A DNA stretch of 64,000 nt, taken from an uncultured Pelagibacteraceae bacterium (lineage in GTDB: Bacteria > Pseudomonadota > Alphaproteobacteria > Pelagibacterales > Pelagibacteraceae). A model generated the notes under the pieces. It saw only the letters and a list, made by a program, of their open reading frames with translations, did not search any database and was not told the DNA's origin. The DNA is taken from the NCBI GenBank assembly GCA_902561155.1, contig CACEOY010000003.1:62001-126000 (forward strand), written 5' to 3'. Made by a program: the position numbers and the translations under genes. Shown in pieces: positions 25,896 to 34,879 of the stretch (positions are counted from its first letter, which is position 1; the number at the start of each line of letters is the position of its first letter).

Positions 25896-26366
25896 ATGAT
25901 AAATAACTTTGAAGAATATTTAACTTTAGAAAATATATTTCTTTTAGCTAATTGGGGAGTAATTCCTTTTTGGTTGCTTTTGTTATTTTCCCCAAATAGT
26001 AATTTTACACGTTTTTTTGTGCATTCAATTTTAATTCCATTATTTCTTGGAATTGCTTATGTGTTTATTGTTTACCAGATTTATCTGAATGATAATTTCT
26101 TCAATGGTTTTGAACTATATTTGGGTATAGAAAATCTTTATGCAGTTTTTTCTGATGAAAACTTTCTTTTAATATTTTGGCTACATTTTCTCTCATTAAG
26201 TCTCTTCGTAGGATCATGGATAGCCCGTGACTCAACAAGATACTCCATTCCAAGAGTATTAATGGCGATATCCTTAATAACGACTTATTTTACAGGTCCC
26301 CTAGGTATATTTATACACTGGGTAATCAGAATTTTCTTTGCAAAAAAAATTTCTTTAAATGAATAA
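25896..26366 (+). CDS. ABA4-like membrane protein (DUF4281)
   Basis: This 156-residue protein has four or five membrane helices and the family pattern LANWGVIPFWLLLLF, HSILIPLFLGIAYV and WLHFLSLSLFVGSWIARD. The plant homologue ABA4 acts in neoxanthin formation, and bacterial members have no firm role, although carotenoid isomerisation has been suggested. It overlaps the next gene, a DsbA-fold isomerase, by eight bases, so the two are coupled. Confidence 0.8.
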   Translation: MINNFEEYLTLENIFLLANWGVIPFWLLLLFSPNSNFTRFFVHSILIPLFLGIAYVFIVYQIYLNDNFFNGFELYLGIENLYAVFSDENFLLIFWLHFLSLSLFVGSWIARDSTRYSIPRVLMAISLITTYFTGPLGIFIHWVIRIFFAKKISLNE

Positions 26367-26946
26367 ATCTTTTGACTTTTATTTTGATTTTATTAGCCCT
26401 TATGCATTTATTGCACATAATAAAATAAAAAAAATTGAAAAAGAATATACGTTTAAAATAAACTACCAACCAATTCTTTTAGGCGGATTACATAATCTAC
26501 ACGACATCAAAGCTCCAGCTTTCATACCATCAAAAGCAAAATTTATGATTAGAGACTGCAAAATGGTCGCTGAAAAAAATAAAATAAATTTTAAATTTAA
26601 TTCTTACTTTCCAATAAAAAGTTTAAATCTTATGAGAGGTGTTTTTGTAGCTTCAGAAGATGGTATTAAAGATTTATATATAGATAAAATATTTAATGCA
26701 GTATGGGGTGACGGTCTAAACATGAATGATGAAGTTGTGATTGAAAAAGTTTTAAAGAATATAGATATTAATCCAAAAACTTTTGTTTTAAGAGCACAAA
26801 GTCAAAATATTAAAGATCAGTTAAGGTCAAAAACAAATCATGCTTATAAAAAAGGGATTTTCGGAGCTCCAACTTTTATAGTCAAGGATAAAATTTTTTG
26901 GGGGCAGGATAGACTTCAGTATGCCATTGCGGAGGCGGTTAAATAG
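26359..26946 (+). CDS. 2-hydroxychromene-2-carboxylate isomerase-like (DsbA-fold) protein
   Basis: This 195-residue protein starts with FYFDFISPYAFIAHNKI, the N-terminal signature of the kappa-GST/HCCA isomerase group, where the Ser of SPYA replaces the DsbA CxxC. The end GIFGAPTFIVKDKIFWGQDRLQY is the cis-proline region and family signature. NahD uses glutathione to isomerise hydroxychromene carboxylates in naphthalene breakdown, but the true substrate here is unknown. It shares an overlap with the ABA4-like gene. Confidence 0.85.
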   Translation: MNKSFDFYFDFISPYAFIAHNKIKKIEKEYTFKINYQPILLGGLHNLHDIKAPAFIPSKAKFMIRDCKMVAEKNKINFKFNSYFPIKSLNLMRGVFVASEDGIKDLYIDKIFNAVWGDGLNMNDEVVIEKVLKNIDINPKTFVLRAQSQNIKDQLRSKTNHAYKKGIFGAPTFIVKDKIFWGQDRLQYAIAEAVK

Positions 26947-27345
26947 TCACTTCTTTTCTTTTTGAATAATTTCAAGGCCTGCATTTTTTAATGCATCAAA
27001 TCCACCAGAAGCATTAGCAACATTTTTAAATCCCATTTCTTTTAAAGCTTTGGTTGCAAGTGCTGATCTAAATCCTAAAGCACAGAACAAAACAATGTTT
27101 TTCATTTCACCAATTTTTTTTTCTTGAAAATAAGAACCTTGAGGATCTAACCAAAACTCCAACATACCTCGAGGAATATGAATTGAGTTTTTAATAGTAC
27201 CTTCTTTCCATAGTTCTCTGATATCCCTTATATCTATTAAAGTTATATCTCCTTTTTCATAAGAAGACTTTACTTCTTCAGCGTTCAAAACTTTTATTTC
27301 TTTATTGGCTTCATCAACAAGCTCTTTAGATGTTTTTATATTCAT
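26947..27345 (-). CDS. Rhodanese-like domain protein
   Basis: This 132-residue single-domain protein carries LIDIRDIRELWKEGTI and IHIPRGMLEFW, then the active-site loop with C88 (FCALGFRSA). It would transfer sulfane sulfur, for example from thiosulfate or a persulfide, in the cytoplasm. It is convergent with the upstream isomerase gene with no gap. Its role in the sulfur economy of this cell is plausible but not shown. Confidence 0.87.
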   Translation of the reverse strand: MNIKTSKELVDEANKEIKVLNAEEVKSSYEKGDITLIDIRDIRELWKEGTIKNSIHIPRGMLEFWLDPQGSYFQEKKIGEMKNIVLFCALGFRSALATKALKEMGFKNVANASGGFDALKNAGLEIIQKEKK

Positions 27346-27378
27346 GGTAATAAGATATTAGATAATAATTAAATTGCA

Positions 27379-28401
27379 ATGAGACAATTAAATAAATCAA
27401 AAAAAAAAGGTATTTTAAAAAAATTTTTTGTAAAATTATCAAGACTATTGGGTTACGAGCTTATTGACCAAGCTGATATGTCTTTCGTAACATCTAAGGA
27501 TATTAAAAATCCGTCAATTAGTGGAAAAAAATCTATAACATTGCCGTTAGGAGAAGTAAAAATTACAAGAAAAGTTCAAAGTTTTAATATTATTTTAAAA
27601 ACATGTACTTCAGTGAATTTAGTCTCTCAAAATAAAAAGAGGATATTTGAACAACCAAAATCAGAGTATACGATGAGAACTATCAACTCATTAATAAAAA
27701 GTATTAAAAAAGCATCAAATGATAAGAGTAATATAAGTTTTGTTATAACAATTATAGACTCAGGTTCTCCAAAAGAAAACATAGCCACAATTGATAGTGT
27801 TTTAAAAAATTCACAATTAAAATTTAATATAATTAGTTTAAATTTAAACGAATATTCTAGAAGAATTAAAGTTATTAAAAGAAATAACCCTCAAATTGAA
27901 AATAATATGAAATCAACGATGGCAAGTATAATTAAGTCTTTTGAGCTTGCAAAAAATCTTGATGACCTGGTTTATTTTGTAGAGGATGATTACATCCATG
28001 ATGATGAAAGTATTTCAGAGATGATATCCGCTTATGAGAAATTTTCTACTATTTTGAAAGATGAAATATTTATAATTCCAGTAGATTACCCTTATCTTTA
28101 TCAAAAAAATCAATCTACTAATATCTTAATAGGCCAAAAAAATCATTGGAGGTCTGTAAAAGAATCTTTGCTAACATTTCTGACCAGTAAAAAAATGGTC
28201 AATAAGTATTACAGTGATCTTATAAAGATGGGTGAAGTTGAGCATGAGCCTTATGAAACTATATTGCATGATATTTATGATAGAGAAAACTGTTTTTCTC
28301 CCATTCCCTCATTAGCTTTGCACTGTACTAATATAAACTCAGTTTTTGGATTATCCCCAAATATTAATGCCAAAGAGTTGTGGGAAAAGAACAGAAATTA
28401 A
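27379..28401 (+). CDS. Glycosyltransferase-like (GT-A fold) protein
   Basis: This 340-residue protein has a strand-helix pattern of a nucleotide-diphospho-sugar transferase: SFVITIIDSGSPKENI, then LVYFVEDDYIHDDES with an acidic metal-binding motif near residue 203, and a conserved-looking GEVEHEPYETILHDIY region in place of the catalytic base. The first 90 residues are basic and not recognised. It probably adds a sugar to an envelope glycan or lipid, but donor and acceptor are unknown. It ends shortly before a bidirectional terminator. Confidence 0.65.
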   Translation: MRQLNKSKKKGILKKFFVKLSRLLGYELIDQADMSFVTSKDIKNPSISGKKSITLPLGEVKITRKVQSFNIILKTCTSVNLVSQNKKRIFEQPKSEYTMRTINSLIKSIKKASNDKSNISFVITIIDSGSPKENIATIDSVLKNSQLKFNIISLNLNEYSRRIKVIKRNNPQIENNMKSTMASIIKSFELAKNLDDLVYFVEDDYIHDDESISEMISAYEKFSTILKDEIFIIPVDYPYLYQKNQSTNILIGQKNHWRSVKESLLTFLTSKKMVNKYYSDLIKMGEVEHEPYETILHDIYDRENCFSPIPSLALHCTNINSVFGLSPNINAKELWEKNRN

Positions 28402-28411
28402 AATAAAAAAA

Positions 28412-28436
28412 AAGGCCCAGCGGGGGGCTGGGCCTT
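28412..28436 (-). terminator. Rho-independent terminator for amtB (possibly bidirectional)
   Basis: A ten-base-pair stem (AAGGCCCAGC/GCTGGGCCTT) with a five-base loop is followed on the minus strand by a run of nine T and more beyond. It lies 43 bases after the amtB stop and 10 after the glycosyltransferase stop. It is one of the clearest terminators in the window. Confidence 0.88.
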
Positions 28437-28479
28437 AAGTTTTCTCCAACTAACGAGGGAGGAGATAAGATAAGAAGTT

Positions 28480-29772
28480 TTAGTCTCTTATACCGTAAGC
28501 GACAACTCCTACTTCAGCTTTGTCAGTTCCAAGTCTTTCAGCTTCCTTACTGATTCTTAGACCGATCGTAGCTTTCATGATTTGGAACACTATTAGTGAT
28601 ACTACAAAAACAAATACCACAATTGAAATTGTTCCTAGGAATTGAGCTCCGAAAGAAACGTCTCCATTAGTTAATGGAACAGCTAATGTACCCCATACGC
28701 CAGCTACTAAGTGGGCCGGGATCGCTCCAACTACATCATCTATTTTTAGTTTAAATAGAAGTTTTGTTGAGAAATACATTACTAATCCACCAATTGCTCC
28801 AATAAATATTGCAGCTAATGGACTTGGTGTTAATGGTTCTGCCGTAATTGCTACTAAACCTGCAATCGCACCATTTAGCATCATTACTACATCTGTTTTA
28901 CCACCAAGTAATCTTGAAATTACTGCAGCAGTCATCACTCCACCGCCGGCAGCTAAGTTTGTATTAATGTAAATTGTTGCTACTGAAGTTACATCGTCAA
29001 ATGTTCCTGCAGCTAATTGTGAACCACCATTAAAACCGAACCAACCTAACCAAAGTATAAATACTCCAAGTGTTGCTAACGGAATTGATGATGCAGCAAA
29101 TGGTGTCATCGCTTTAACTCCACCGCTTGAACTAAATCTACCAGTTCTTGCACCTAGTACAATTGCTCCTGCTAAAGCGGCAGCTCCACCAGCGGCATGT
29201 ACTAATGTTGAACCAGCAAAATCTGAAAATCCAGCAGCTGATAACCATCCACCGCCCCATTGCCAGCCCATTTCAATTGGATAAATTATTCCAGTTAAAA
29301 TTGCAGCAAATAAGAAGAACGGCCAAATTTTAATTCTTTCAGCTAATGTTCCAGATACTATAGACATTGTTGTTGCACAGAACACCATTTGGAAAAACCA
29401 ATCTGATCCGTCTGAATAACCAGTATCTACTGCAGATCCATCACTCCATGGAGTAAATGATCCGATATATCCACCTTCTGGGATACCATAAGCTAAATTG
29501 TATCCAACCAACCAGAACATTAATCCTGCGATTGAATAAAGACCTATATTTTTAGCACAGATTGCTGAAACACTTTTAGATGTTACTAAGCCTGATTCTA
29601 ACATTGTAAATCCAGCTGCCATCCACATTACTAAGAAACCTGACATTAAAAATAATAGGGTGTTAAATATATATTGAGTCTCTGCTGATACAGTTGTCTC
29701 GGCATAACCAAGACCTGCAAAACCGAAGTAAACTGCAGTACCTGCAAAGAAATATCCTACGTATTTTTTCAT
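28480..29772 (-). CDS. amtB: Ammonium transporter
   Basis: This 430-residue protein starts with a signal-like hydrophobic segment ending near GYAET and then about eleven membrane helices. Amt signatures include GWQWGGGWLSAAGFSDFAGS, the twin-histidine positions in STLVHAAGGAAALAG and AIPAHLVAGVWG, and WLGWFGFNGGS. It conducts ammonium across the inner membrane. No glnK lies beside it in this window, so nitrogen control is not visible. A GGGAG ribosome site precedes the start and a strong terminator follows. Confidence 0.94.
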   Translation of the reverse strand: MKKYVGYFFAGTAVYFGFAGLGYAETTVSAETQYIFNTLLFLMSGFLVMWMAAGFTMLESGLVTSKSVSAICAKNIGLYSIAGLMFWLVGYNLAYGIPEGGYIGSFTPWSDGSAVDTGYSDGSDWFFQMVFCATTMSIVSGTLAERIKIWPFFLFAAILTGIIYPIEMGWQWGGGWLSAAGFSDFAGSTLVHAAGGAAALAGAIVLGARTGRFSSSGGVKAMTPFAASSIPLATLGVFILWLGWFGFNGGSQLAAGTFDDVTSVATIYINTNLAAGGGVMTAAVISRLLGGKTDVVMMLNGAIAGLVAITAEPLTPSPLAAIFIGAIGGLVMYFSTKLLFKLKIDDVVGAIPAHLVAGVWGTLAVPLTNGDVSFGAQFLGTISIVVFVFVVSLIVFQIMKATIGLRISKEAERLGTDKAEVGVVAYGIRD

Positions 29773-29870
29773 AATAAACTCCCTTGTTTGTTGAAGTTGA
29801 ATTTATAAGACTTTGAAAAATTTAAAGAATTGAAATCTATTGATTTTAGCTATGCAGTTTTTGCAAGTAG

Positions 29871-29906
29871 TTTAGCCCTTATTTGATAGTTCAAATAAGG
29901 GCTAAA
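29871..29906 (-). terminator. Hairpin downstream of the HU gene
   Basis: A 16-base-pair perfect inverted repeat (arm TTTAGCCCTTATTTGA) with a four-base loop begins nine bases after the HU stop on the minus strand. It lacks a long T-run on that side, so it may act as a terminator or as a 3' stabiliser for an abundant message. Confidence 0.7.
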
Positions 29907-29914
29907 AATAATAT

Positions 29915-30190
29915 TTATCGGTTAAACATCTCTTTTAAGCTTTTAGCAGGTAAAAACTTAACTTTTTGAGAAGCTGCTATTTGAATGGATTCCCCTGTTC
30001 TTGGATTTCGACCAACTCTAGCTTTTCTTTTAGCTACTTTATATGTTCCAAAACCAGCGATTTTTACTGTATCGTCATTCTTTAGCGCATCTAAAATAAT
30101 AGTCGTAATTGAGTCAAAAGTTCTTTCAGCATCAGCTTTACTCTGGCCCAATGTGGACGATATTTTTGCTACTAATTGTTTTTTATTCAT
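29915..30190 (-). CDS. HU family DNA-binding protein
   Basis: I place the start at 30190 (MNKKQLVAKI), since the upstream extension has no HU homology and a GGGGC site precedes this ATG. The 91-residue product has the full HU fold, with the DNA-contact arm GRNPRTGESIQIAAS and FGTYKVAKRKAR. It compacts and bends DNA in the nucleoid. It is monocistronic, with its own 3' hairpin and a long A+T-rich upstream gap. Confidence 0.93.
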   Translation of the reverse strand: MNKKQLVAKISSTLGQSKADAERTFDSITTIILDALKNDDTVKIAGFGTYKVAKRKARVGRNPRTGESIQIAASQKVKFLPAKSLKEMFNR

Positions 30191-30322
30191 TTTTGCCCCT
30201 ATGGTTGTTTCTAATCTCAACAAAAACTGAGTAAAATCAACATTATTTTTAGTATAAAATAAATATATTAACACTAAATATAGTGTTTAAAAAAGTGTTG
30301 AATTTACTTGCTTTTTTGAGGT

Positions 30323-30345
30323 AAAAAAACGGCTTAAAATAAGCC
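30323..30345 (-). terminator. Terminator overlapping the rseP stop codon
   Basis: On the minus strand the stem GGCTTA-TTT-TAAGCC is followed by a G and seven T. The TAA stop of rseP is contained in the 3' arm. This saves space, as expected in a streamlined genome. Confidence 0.65.
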
Positions 30346-31449
30346 TAAATCTTTAAGATCGTTAAATGTCGTGAAAAACATGAGAGAAAAAAGCAAAAAT
30401 AACCCGATTCGAAAAAAACCTTCTTGAGTTTTTTGAGAGAGTGGTTTCCCAAGTATTTTCTCAAAAGCATAAAACATTAAATGTCCACCATCTAAAAGTG
30501 GGATTGGAAATAAGTTTATTAAACCTAAACTAATTGAAATATAAGCCATTATACTTAAAAAGGCTATCAAGCCAAATTGAGCTACCTGACCAGTTATTTT
30601 TGCTATTCGTATAGGTCCACCTAACTGTGAACTATCCCCTTTTCCTTGAAACATAGATCCTACAAACTTTAAAGTGGTTTTAGTTACAAACCATGTTTCT
30701 GACAACGCATAATACATGGCTTTTGTTGGCCCTAATTTTTGTTTATCAAATTCATTATTAAGAGGAGATATTTTTATACCAATAATTTTCCTTTTAACTT
30801 TATTTCCTAAATTATCTTCACTTATTACTTCTTTAGGTTCTATTATGAATGACAATTCTTGGTCATTTCTTAAAACTTTAATTTCAACATTTTCATTTGT
30901 TGTTGCATTAATATGTGTAGAAACCTCTAGAACACTACTTATTTTATTATCATTAATTTCTGTAATAACATCATTTACTTTTAATCCTGATGAAAAAGCA
31001 GGGCTATTTTTTTCTACTTCAGATATTTTAGCTGGCGTGAAATCTTTGCCGGAAAACATATATATAAAAGTAAAAATAAAGATAGCCAAAATAAAATTTG
31101 CTAATGGACCTCCGAAGACAATTAGTGATCTTTGATAAAGAGGTTTTACAACAAAAAGTTTTTTTCTATCACTCTCATTGTATCTTTTTAAAAGTTCCGC
31201 TTGTTCATCTTGGCTAAAAACGTTTCTGTCACCAAAAAACTTAACATACCCACCTAAAGGTATTAAACAAAATTTCCATCTTGTTCCGTTTTTGTCATTA
31301 ATTCCGAATAATTCTCTACCGAAGCCTATTGAGAAATCAGTGACACCTACTCCATATTTTCTAGCAAAATAATAATGACCATATTCATGAACAAATACAA
31401 CAATAGTAAGTAGGACAATAAATGGTATTATAAAATTTAAAATTTCCAT
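30334..31449 (-). CDS. rseP: Site-2 intramembrane metalloprotease RseP
   Basis: This 371-residue protein has the zinc motif HEYGHY near residue 21 in the first helix, a central PDZ domain (about residues 130-215), and the second metal motif region NLFPIPLLDGGH near residue 315. It cuts transmembrane anti-sigma factors and remnant signal peptides within the inner membrane. Usual partners dxr and bamA are not adjacent here; instead a LysR gene lies upstream with a 13-base overlap. Confidence 0.93.
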   Translation of the reverse strand: MEILNFIIPFIVLLTIVVFVHEYGHYYFARKYGVGVTDFSIGFGRELFGINDKNGTRWKFCLIPLGGYVKFFGDRNVFSQDEQAELLKRYNESDRKKLFVVKPLYQRSLIVFGGPLANFILAIFIFTFIYMFSGKDFTPAKISEVEKNSPAFSSGLKVNDVITEINDNKISSVLEVSTHINATTNENVEIKVLRNDQELSFIIEPKEVISEDNLGNKVKRKIIGIKISPLNNEFDKQKLGPTKAMYYALSETWFVTKTTLKFVGSMFQGKGDSSQLGGPIRIAKITGQVAQFGLIAFLSIMAYISISLGLINLFPIPLLDGGHLMFYAFEKILGKPLSQKTQEGFFRIGLFLLFSLMFFTTFNDLKDLGLF

Positions 31450-32327
31450 TCACTTACCTTACTAAAAAGAAAGTTTCTGAATGCAATTAATCTGGCATTA
31501 TTTTTAAGTGATTCTGGATAAACAAAATGTGTTTCTGTTGGTTTTCCAGGTTCGGTTGGTAAAACTTTTGTAATACCACTTATATTGTGTGCTATATAGT
31601 CTGGTAATGCCGCTAAACCAACACCACTTTGGACTGCTAATAAAAGTCCATAAACACTATTTACTTTTAACAAAGACTTCCTTTTTTTTCCGTCTTTTGT
31701 TCCCACTTTTAATACCCAGTCTGGATTGTAAACAGGAGAAGGCGCGCCTTTTCCGTAAGTAATAAATTTATGTTTATCTAAATCCTTTAAAATTTTTGGA
31801 TAACCATTTTTTTCTAAATATTCACTTGACCCATAAATATGATAATTAAAATCAACAAACTTTTTTTGAATCAAATTGAGTTGTTTTGGTCTTCTCATTC
31901 TGATAGCAACATCGGCTTGACGAGTTGCCAAATCAAGTTCTCCATCATCAAATATTAATTCTACTTCCATCCCAGGGTGAAGATCCATAAACTCTTTTAT
32001 CCGAGGGGTTAACCATGTAGTTCCAAAACTTACAACAGTAGTGACAACAAGTTTACCGCTCAGCTTATCTTTTTCTTCACTTAAATTATACTCTACGTCT
32101 TTAAGTTTTGATATTACCTCATGCGCTGTTTTAAAAAGGTACTTGCCATTATCAGTTAGAGCTAATCCCCTTGCGTGTCTCTCAAAAAGCTTTATTTTAA
32201 GGTCACTTTCCAAAGATTGGATTTGTCTACTAATGGCTGATTGACTTAAATTCAAAATTGTTGATGCTTTAGTGAAGCTGCTAGCCTCAGCAACTGTATG
32301 AAAAATCTTTAATTTATCCCAATCCAT
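31437..32327 (-). CDS. LysR family transcriptional regulator
   Basis: This 296-residue protein has an N-terminal winged helix (FTKASTILNLSQSAISRQIQ at about 18-37) and a C-terminal effector-binding domain ending with a family-typical FRNFLFSKVSEW. It is the first gene of an overlap with rseP and follows the acrylyl-CoA reductase-like gene, all on the minus strand, so it is not divergent from an obvious target. Its effector and regulon are unknown. As SAR11 has few regulators, its conservation would be of interest. Confidence 0.9.
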   Translation of the reverse strand: MDWDKLKIFHTVAEASSFTKASTILNLSQSAISRQIQSLESDLKIKLFERHARGLALTDNGKYLFKTAHEVISKLKDVEYNLSEEKDKLSGKLVVTTVVSFGTTWLTPRIKEFMDLHPGMEVELIFDDGELDLATRQADVAIRMRRPKQLNLIQKKFVDFNYHIYGSSEYLEKNGYPKILKDLDKHKFITYGKGAPSPVYNPDWVLKVGTKDGKKRKSLLKVNSVYGLLLAVQSGVGLAALPDYIAHNISGITKVLPTEPGKPTETHFVYPESLKNNARLIAFRNFLFSKVSEWKF

Positions 32328-32343
32328 TAGAAAAGATTATAAA

Positions 32344-33345
32344 TTATTTGTTAGGATTTACTATAGCTCTTCCAAAGAACTTGCCTTCTAAAAGCTTTGG
32401 ATATGTGTCTAAAAGTTCAGAAAATGAGAGAGATTTTGTAAATGATTTCAATTTATTAAAATCTATAAGTTTTACAGCTTCATTCCATAAAAATTCTCTC
32501 CTTCTAATTGAGGCGCCAGAAGAGTCGATACCCCATAGTTTTACTCCTCTTATTATAAAAGGCATGACAGTTGTATTTATTTTTATTCCCCCAGCGTTTC
32601 CACAAGATGCAACAATACCATTTGGCTTTACCTGAGCTAATATTTTTGTAAGTGATGCTCCGCCCACAGTATCAACGACACCGTCCCACGTTCCTTTTTC
32701 TAATAACTTACTTTCTCCCTCAAATTCTTTTCTATCAACAATATTTTTTGCACCTAAATCTTTCAAATAATCATTTTTATCTTTTTTTCCTGTCACAGCA
32801 TAAACATTGTAACCCATTTTTGATAAAATCATAACCGCAATGCTTCCTACTCCACCTGTAGCTCCGGTTACAAGAACGTCGTTTACTTTTTCACCTAAAA
32901 GAAGTTCTTCTCTTGCCTTAATCGCAAATGAACATTGTAAAGCTGTAAACCCTGCAGTGCCTAACATCATAGATTGTTCAGTATCAATGTTTTTTGGATT
33001 CTTAATTAAGAAATTTGAATCTACTTTTGCGTACTGCGAAAACCCACCATAATACATTTCTCCAACTCTAAAACCTGTGCAAATTACATTTTCATCTTTT
33101 TTAAATTTATCATCACCACTTTCGACAACCTTGCCAGAAAAATCAATACCAGGAACAAATGGAAATTTTCTAACTATTTTTCCACCATCTTTAAGGATTA
33201 AAGCATCCTTATAATTCAAACTCGAGTAATCAATTTTGATTAAAACATTTCCATCTTTTAAATGACTGCTGTCGATTTCTTTGATATCTCTTGTAAATTT
33301 TTCGTTTTGGTTATCTATAACTACTGCTTTGAATTTTACAGCCAT
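32344..33345 (-). CDS. acuI: Zinc-free medium-chain oxidoreductase, acrylyl-CoA reductase AcuI/YhdH-like
   Basis: This 333-residue MDR protein has NYKDALIL and PGIDFSGKVVESGD in the catalytic domain and an NADPH motif TGATGGVGSIAV near residue 160. The pattern, with RRREFLWNEAV and FFGRAIVNPNK at the end, is that of the YhdH/AcuI group, which reduces acryloyl-CoA to propionyl-CoA. In marine bacteria AcuI detoxifies acrylate derived from DMSP. Neighbouring genes do not include DMSP lyases, so the role is inferred from family alone. Its stop is 17 bases before the LysR start. Confidence 0.82.
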   Translation of the reverse strand: MAVKFKAVVIDNQNEKFTRDIKEIDSSHLKDGNVLIKIDYSSLNYKDALILKDGGKIVRKFPFVPGIDFSGKVVESGDDKFKKDENVICTGFRVGEMYYGGFSQYAKVDSNFLIKNPKNIDTEQSMMLGTAGFTALQCSFAIKAREELLLGEKVNDVLVTGATGGVGSIAVMILSKMGYNVYAVTGKKDKNDYLKDLGAKNIVDRKEFEGESKLLEKGTWDGVVDTVGGASLTKILAQVKPNGIVASCGNAGGIKINTTVMPFIIRGVKLWGIDSSGASIRRREFLWNEAVKLIDFNKLKSFTKSLSFSELLDTYPKLLEGKFFGRAIVNPNK

Positions 33346-33953
33346 TATTTTCCGATGTGCTTTAAATATCTATTTTGAAGAGAAAGATCTTCTTTAAATG
33401 TTCCTAAAAAATAATTTGTAAGAGTCATCGCTTTTTCTTTTTTAATACCTCGCATAGTCATACACTGGTGAGAGGCATCTATAGTTACGGCTACACCTTT
33501 CGCCTCTAATCCGCTCATTAAAGTCTTAGCTATTTGCATATTTAATCTTTCTTGGGTTTGTAATCTCTTAGCATAGACTTCTACGGTTCTAGCTAGTTTA
33601 CTTAAACCAACGACTTTTTTGTTTGGAATATAAGCGATATGAATTACACCGATAATTGGAGCCATGTGATGCTCACAATGACTTTCAAAAGAAATATTTT
33701 TTTCTAATACCATGTCATCATATCCATCAACATCTCCAAAAGTTTTATTTAGAACTTTGCTGGCATCTTGATGATATCCACTGAAATACTCCTTAAATGC
33801 TTTAACCACCCTTTTTGGTGTTTCTTTAAGACCTTCTCTATCTGGATTTTCGCCTATCCACTTCAGAATAGTCTTGAAAGCATCCTCTACTTCTTTATCA
33901 GTGACTCCAGTCTGATTTATCGATGATTTTTCTAAATCTTTGACTAATTTCAT
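33345..33953 (-). CDS. folE: GTP cyclohydrolase I
   Basis: This 202-residue enzyme converts GTP to dihydroneopterin triphosphate, the first step of folate synthesis. Zinc-site motifs are SHCEHHMAPIIG near residue 92 and HQCMTMRG near residue 163, both intact. The last base of the stop overlaps the acuI start. Its role complements the CADD-type p-aminobenzoate candidate at 18755-19420. Length is typical. Confidence 0.95.
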   Translation of the reverse strand: MKLVKDLEKSSINQTGVTDKEVEDAFKTILKWIGENPDREGLKETPKRVVKAFKEYFSGYHQDASKVLNKTFGDVDGYDDMVLEKNISFESHCEHHMAPIIGVIHIAYIPNKKVVGLSKLARTVEVYAKRLQTQERLNMQIAKTLMSGLEAKGVAVTIDASHQCMTMRGIKKEKAMTLTNYFLGTFKEDLSLQNRYLKHIGK

Positions 33954-34031
33954 AATTTTTTAAACACTATTATAGGACATATGTTGTTAATGCAAATTGC
34001 TATTTTGTCTTTTTTTCACTATTTTAACTAC

Positions 34032-34499
34032 ATGTTTAAAAAAAGAGACAGTGTTTTTGAAGTTGAAGAGGGAAAATTTTTGTCTCCTAAATTTGATAGC
34101 CAAGGCCTAATTCCAGTAATTACAACAGACAGTAAAACTGGAGAAGTTTTGATGCATGGGTATATGAATTCTGAAGCTTTGAAAAAAACTATAGAAACAA
34201 AAGAAGCCCATTACTGGAGTAGGACGAGAAAATCTATTTGGCACAAAGGAAAAACAAGTGGTTTTACTCAAAAAATAATTCAAATAAGAATAGATGATGA
34301 TCAAGATTCTGTTTGGTTAAGTGTTGATATAGGAAACGGTGCTAGTTGTCATGTGGGTTATAAATCATGTTTTTATAGATCGATACCATTAGGTAAAATA
34401 GATCATTCTGAAAAAGTTGAGATGAAATTTGAGGAAAAAGAGAAAAAATTTGATCCAGAAAAAGTTTATAAAGGACAACCCAATCCAACTAAACTTTAA
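34032..34499 (+). CDS. hisI: Phosphoribosyl-AMP cyclohydrolase
   Basis: I choose the ATG at 34032, because the 17 residues upstream in the open frame are hydrophobic and unrelated to the family. The 155-residue product has LMHGYMNSEALKKTIET, YWSRTRKSIWHKGKTSG and the zinc-site region SCHVGYKSCFYR, the pattern of HisI. It opens the purine ring of PR-AMP in histidine synthesis. Other his genes are not adjacent. It precedes a DUF2237 gene by two bases. Confidence 0.92.
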   Translation: MFKKRDSVFEVEEGKFLSPKFDSQGLIPVITTDSKTGEVLMHGYMNSEALKKTIETKEAHYWSRTRKSIWHKGKTSGFTQKIIQIRIDDDQDSVWLSVDIGNGASCHVGYKSCFYRSIPLGKIDHSEKVEMKFEEKEKKFDPEKVYKGQPNPTKL

Positions 34500-34501
34500 A
34501 G

Positions 34502-34879
34502 ATGTCTAAAGAAACTCAAAAAAATGTTTTTGGCGAACCTCTCGAACCTTGTTCAAATGAACCTTTAACGGGTTGGTTTAGAGATGGGTGTTGCAATACT
34601 GATAAAAATGATCGTGGAGTTCATACTGTGTGTGCAAAAGTTACTAATGAATTTTTAGAATGGTCCAAAAAAGTAGGAAATGATTTAATCACACCGCATC
34701 CCGAGTTTGGTTTTCCTGGTTTAAAAGATGGAGATTGTTGGTGTGTATGTGCTACTTGGTTCGCGAGATCAATTGAGGAGAATAAAGCTTGTACTATTTT
34801 TTTAAAGAAAACAAATATCAAAACACTCGAATTAATACCTATGGAAAAATTAAAAAAATTTGCTGCTGATTTGTCTTAG
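34502..34879 (+). CDS. DUF2237 family protein
   Basis: This 125-residue cytosolic protein has FGEPLEPCSNEPLTGWFRDG, HTVCAKVTNEFLEWSK, and GDCWCVCATWF, which identify the DUF2237 family. Several conserved cysteines suggest metal binding or redox activity, but no function is known. It follows hisI by two bases and overlaps the end of a convergent TPR gene by four. Confidence 0.85.
   Translation: MSKETQKNVFGEPLEPCSNEPLTGWFRDGCCNTDKNDRGVHTVCAKVTNEFLEWSKKVGNDLITPHPEFGFPGLKDGDCWCVCATWFARSIEENKACTIFLKKTNIKTLELIPMEKLKKFAADLS

Noticed and set aside
30191-30274. Longer N-terminus for the HU protein
   Set aside because: The extra 28 residues have no HU similarity, and the ATG at 30190 is preceded by a GGGGC site.
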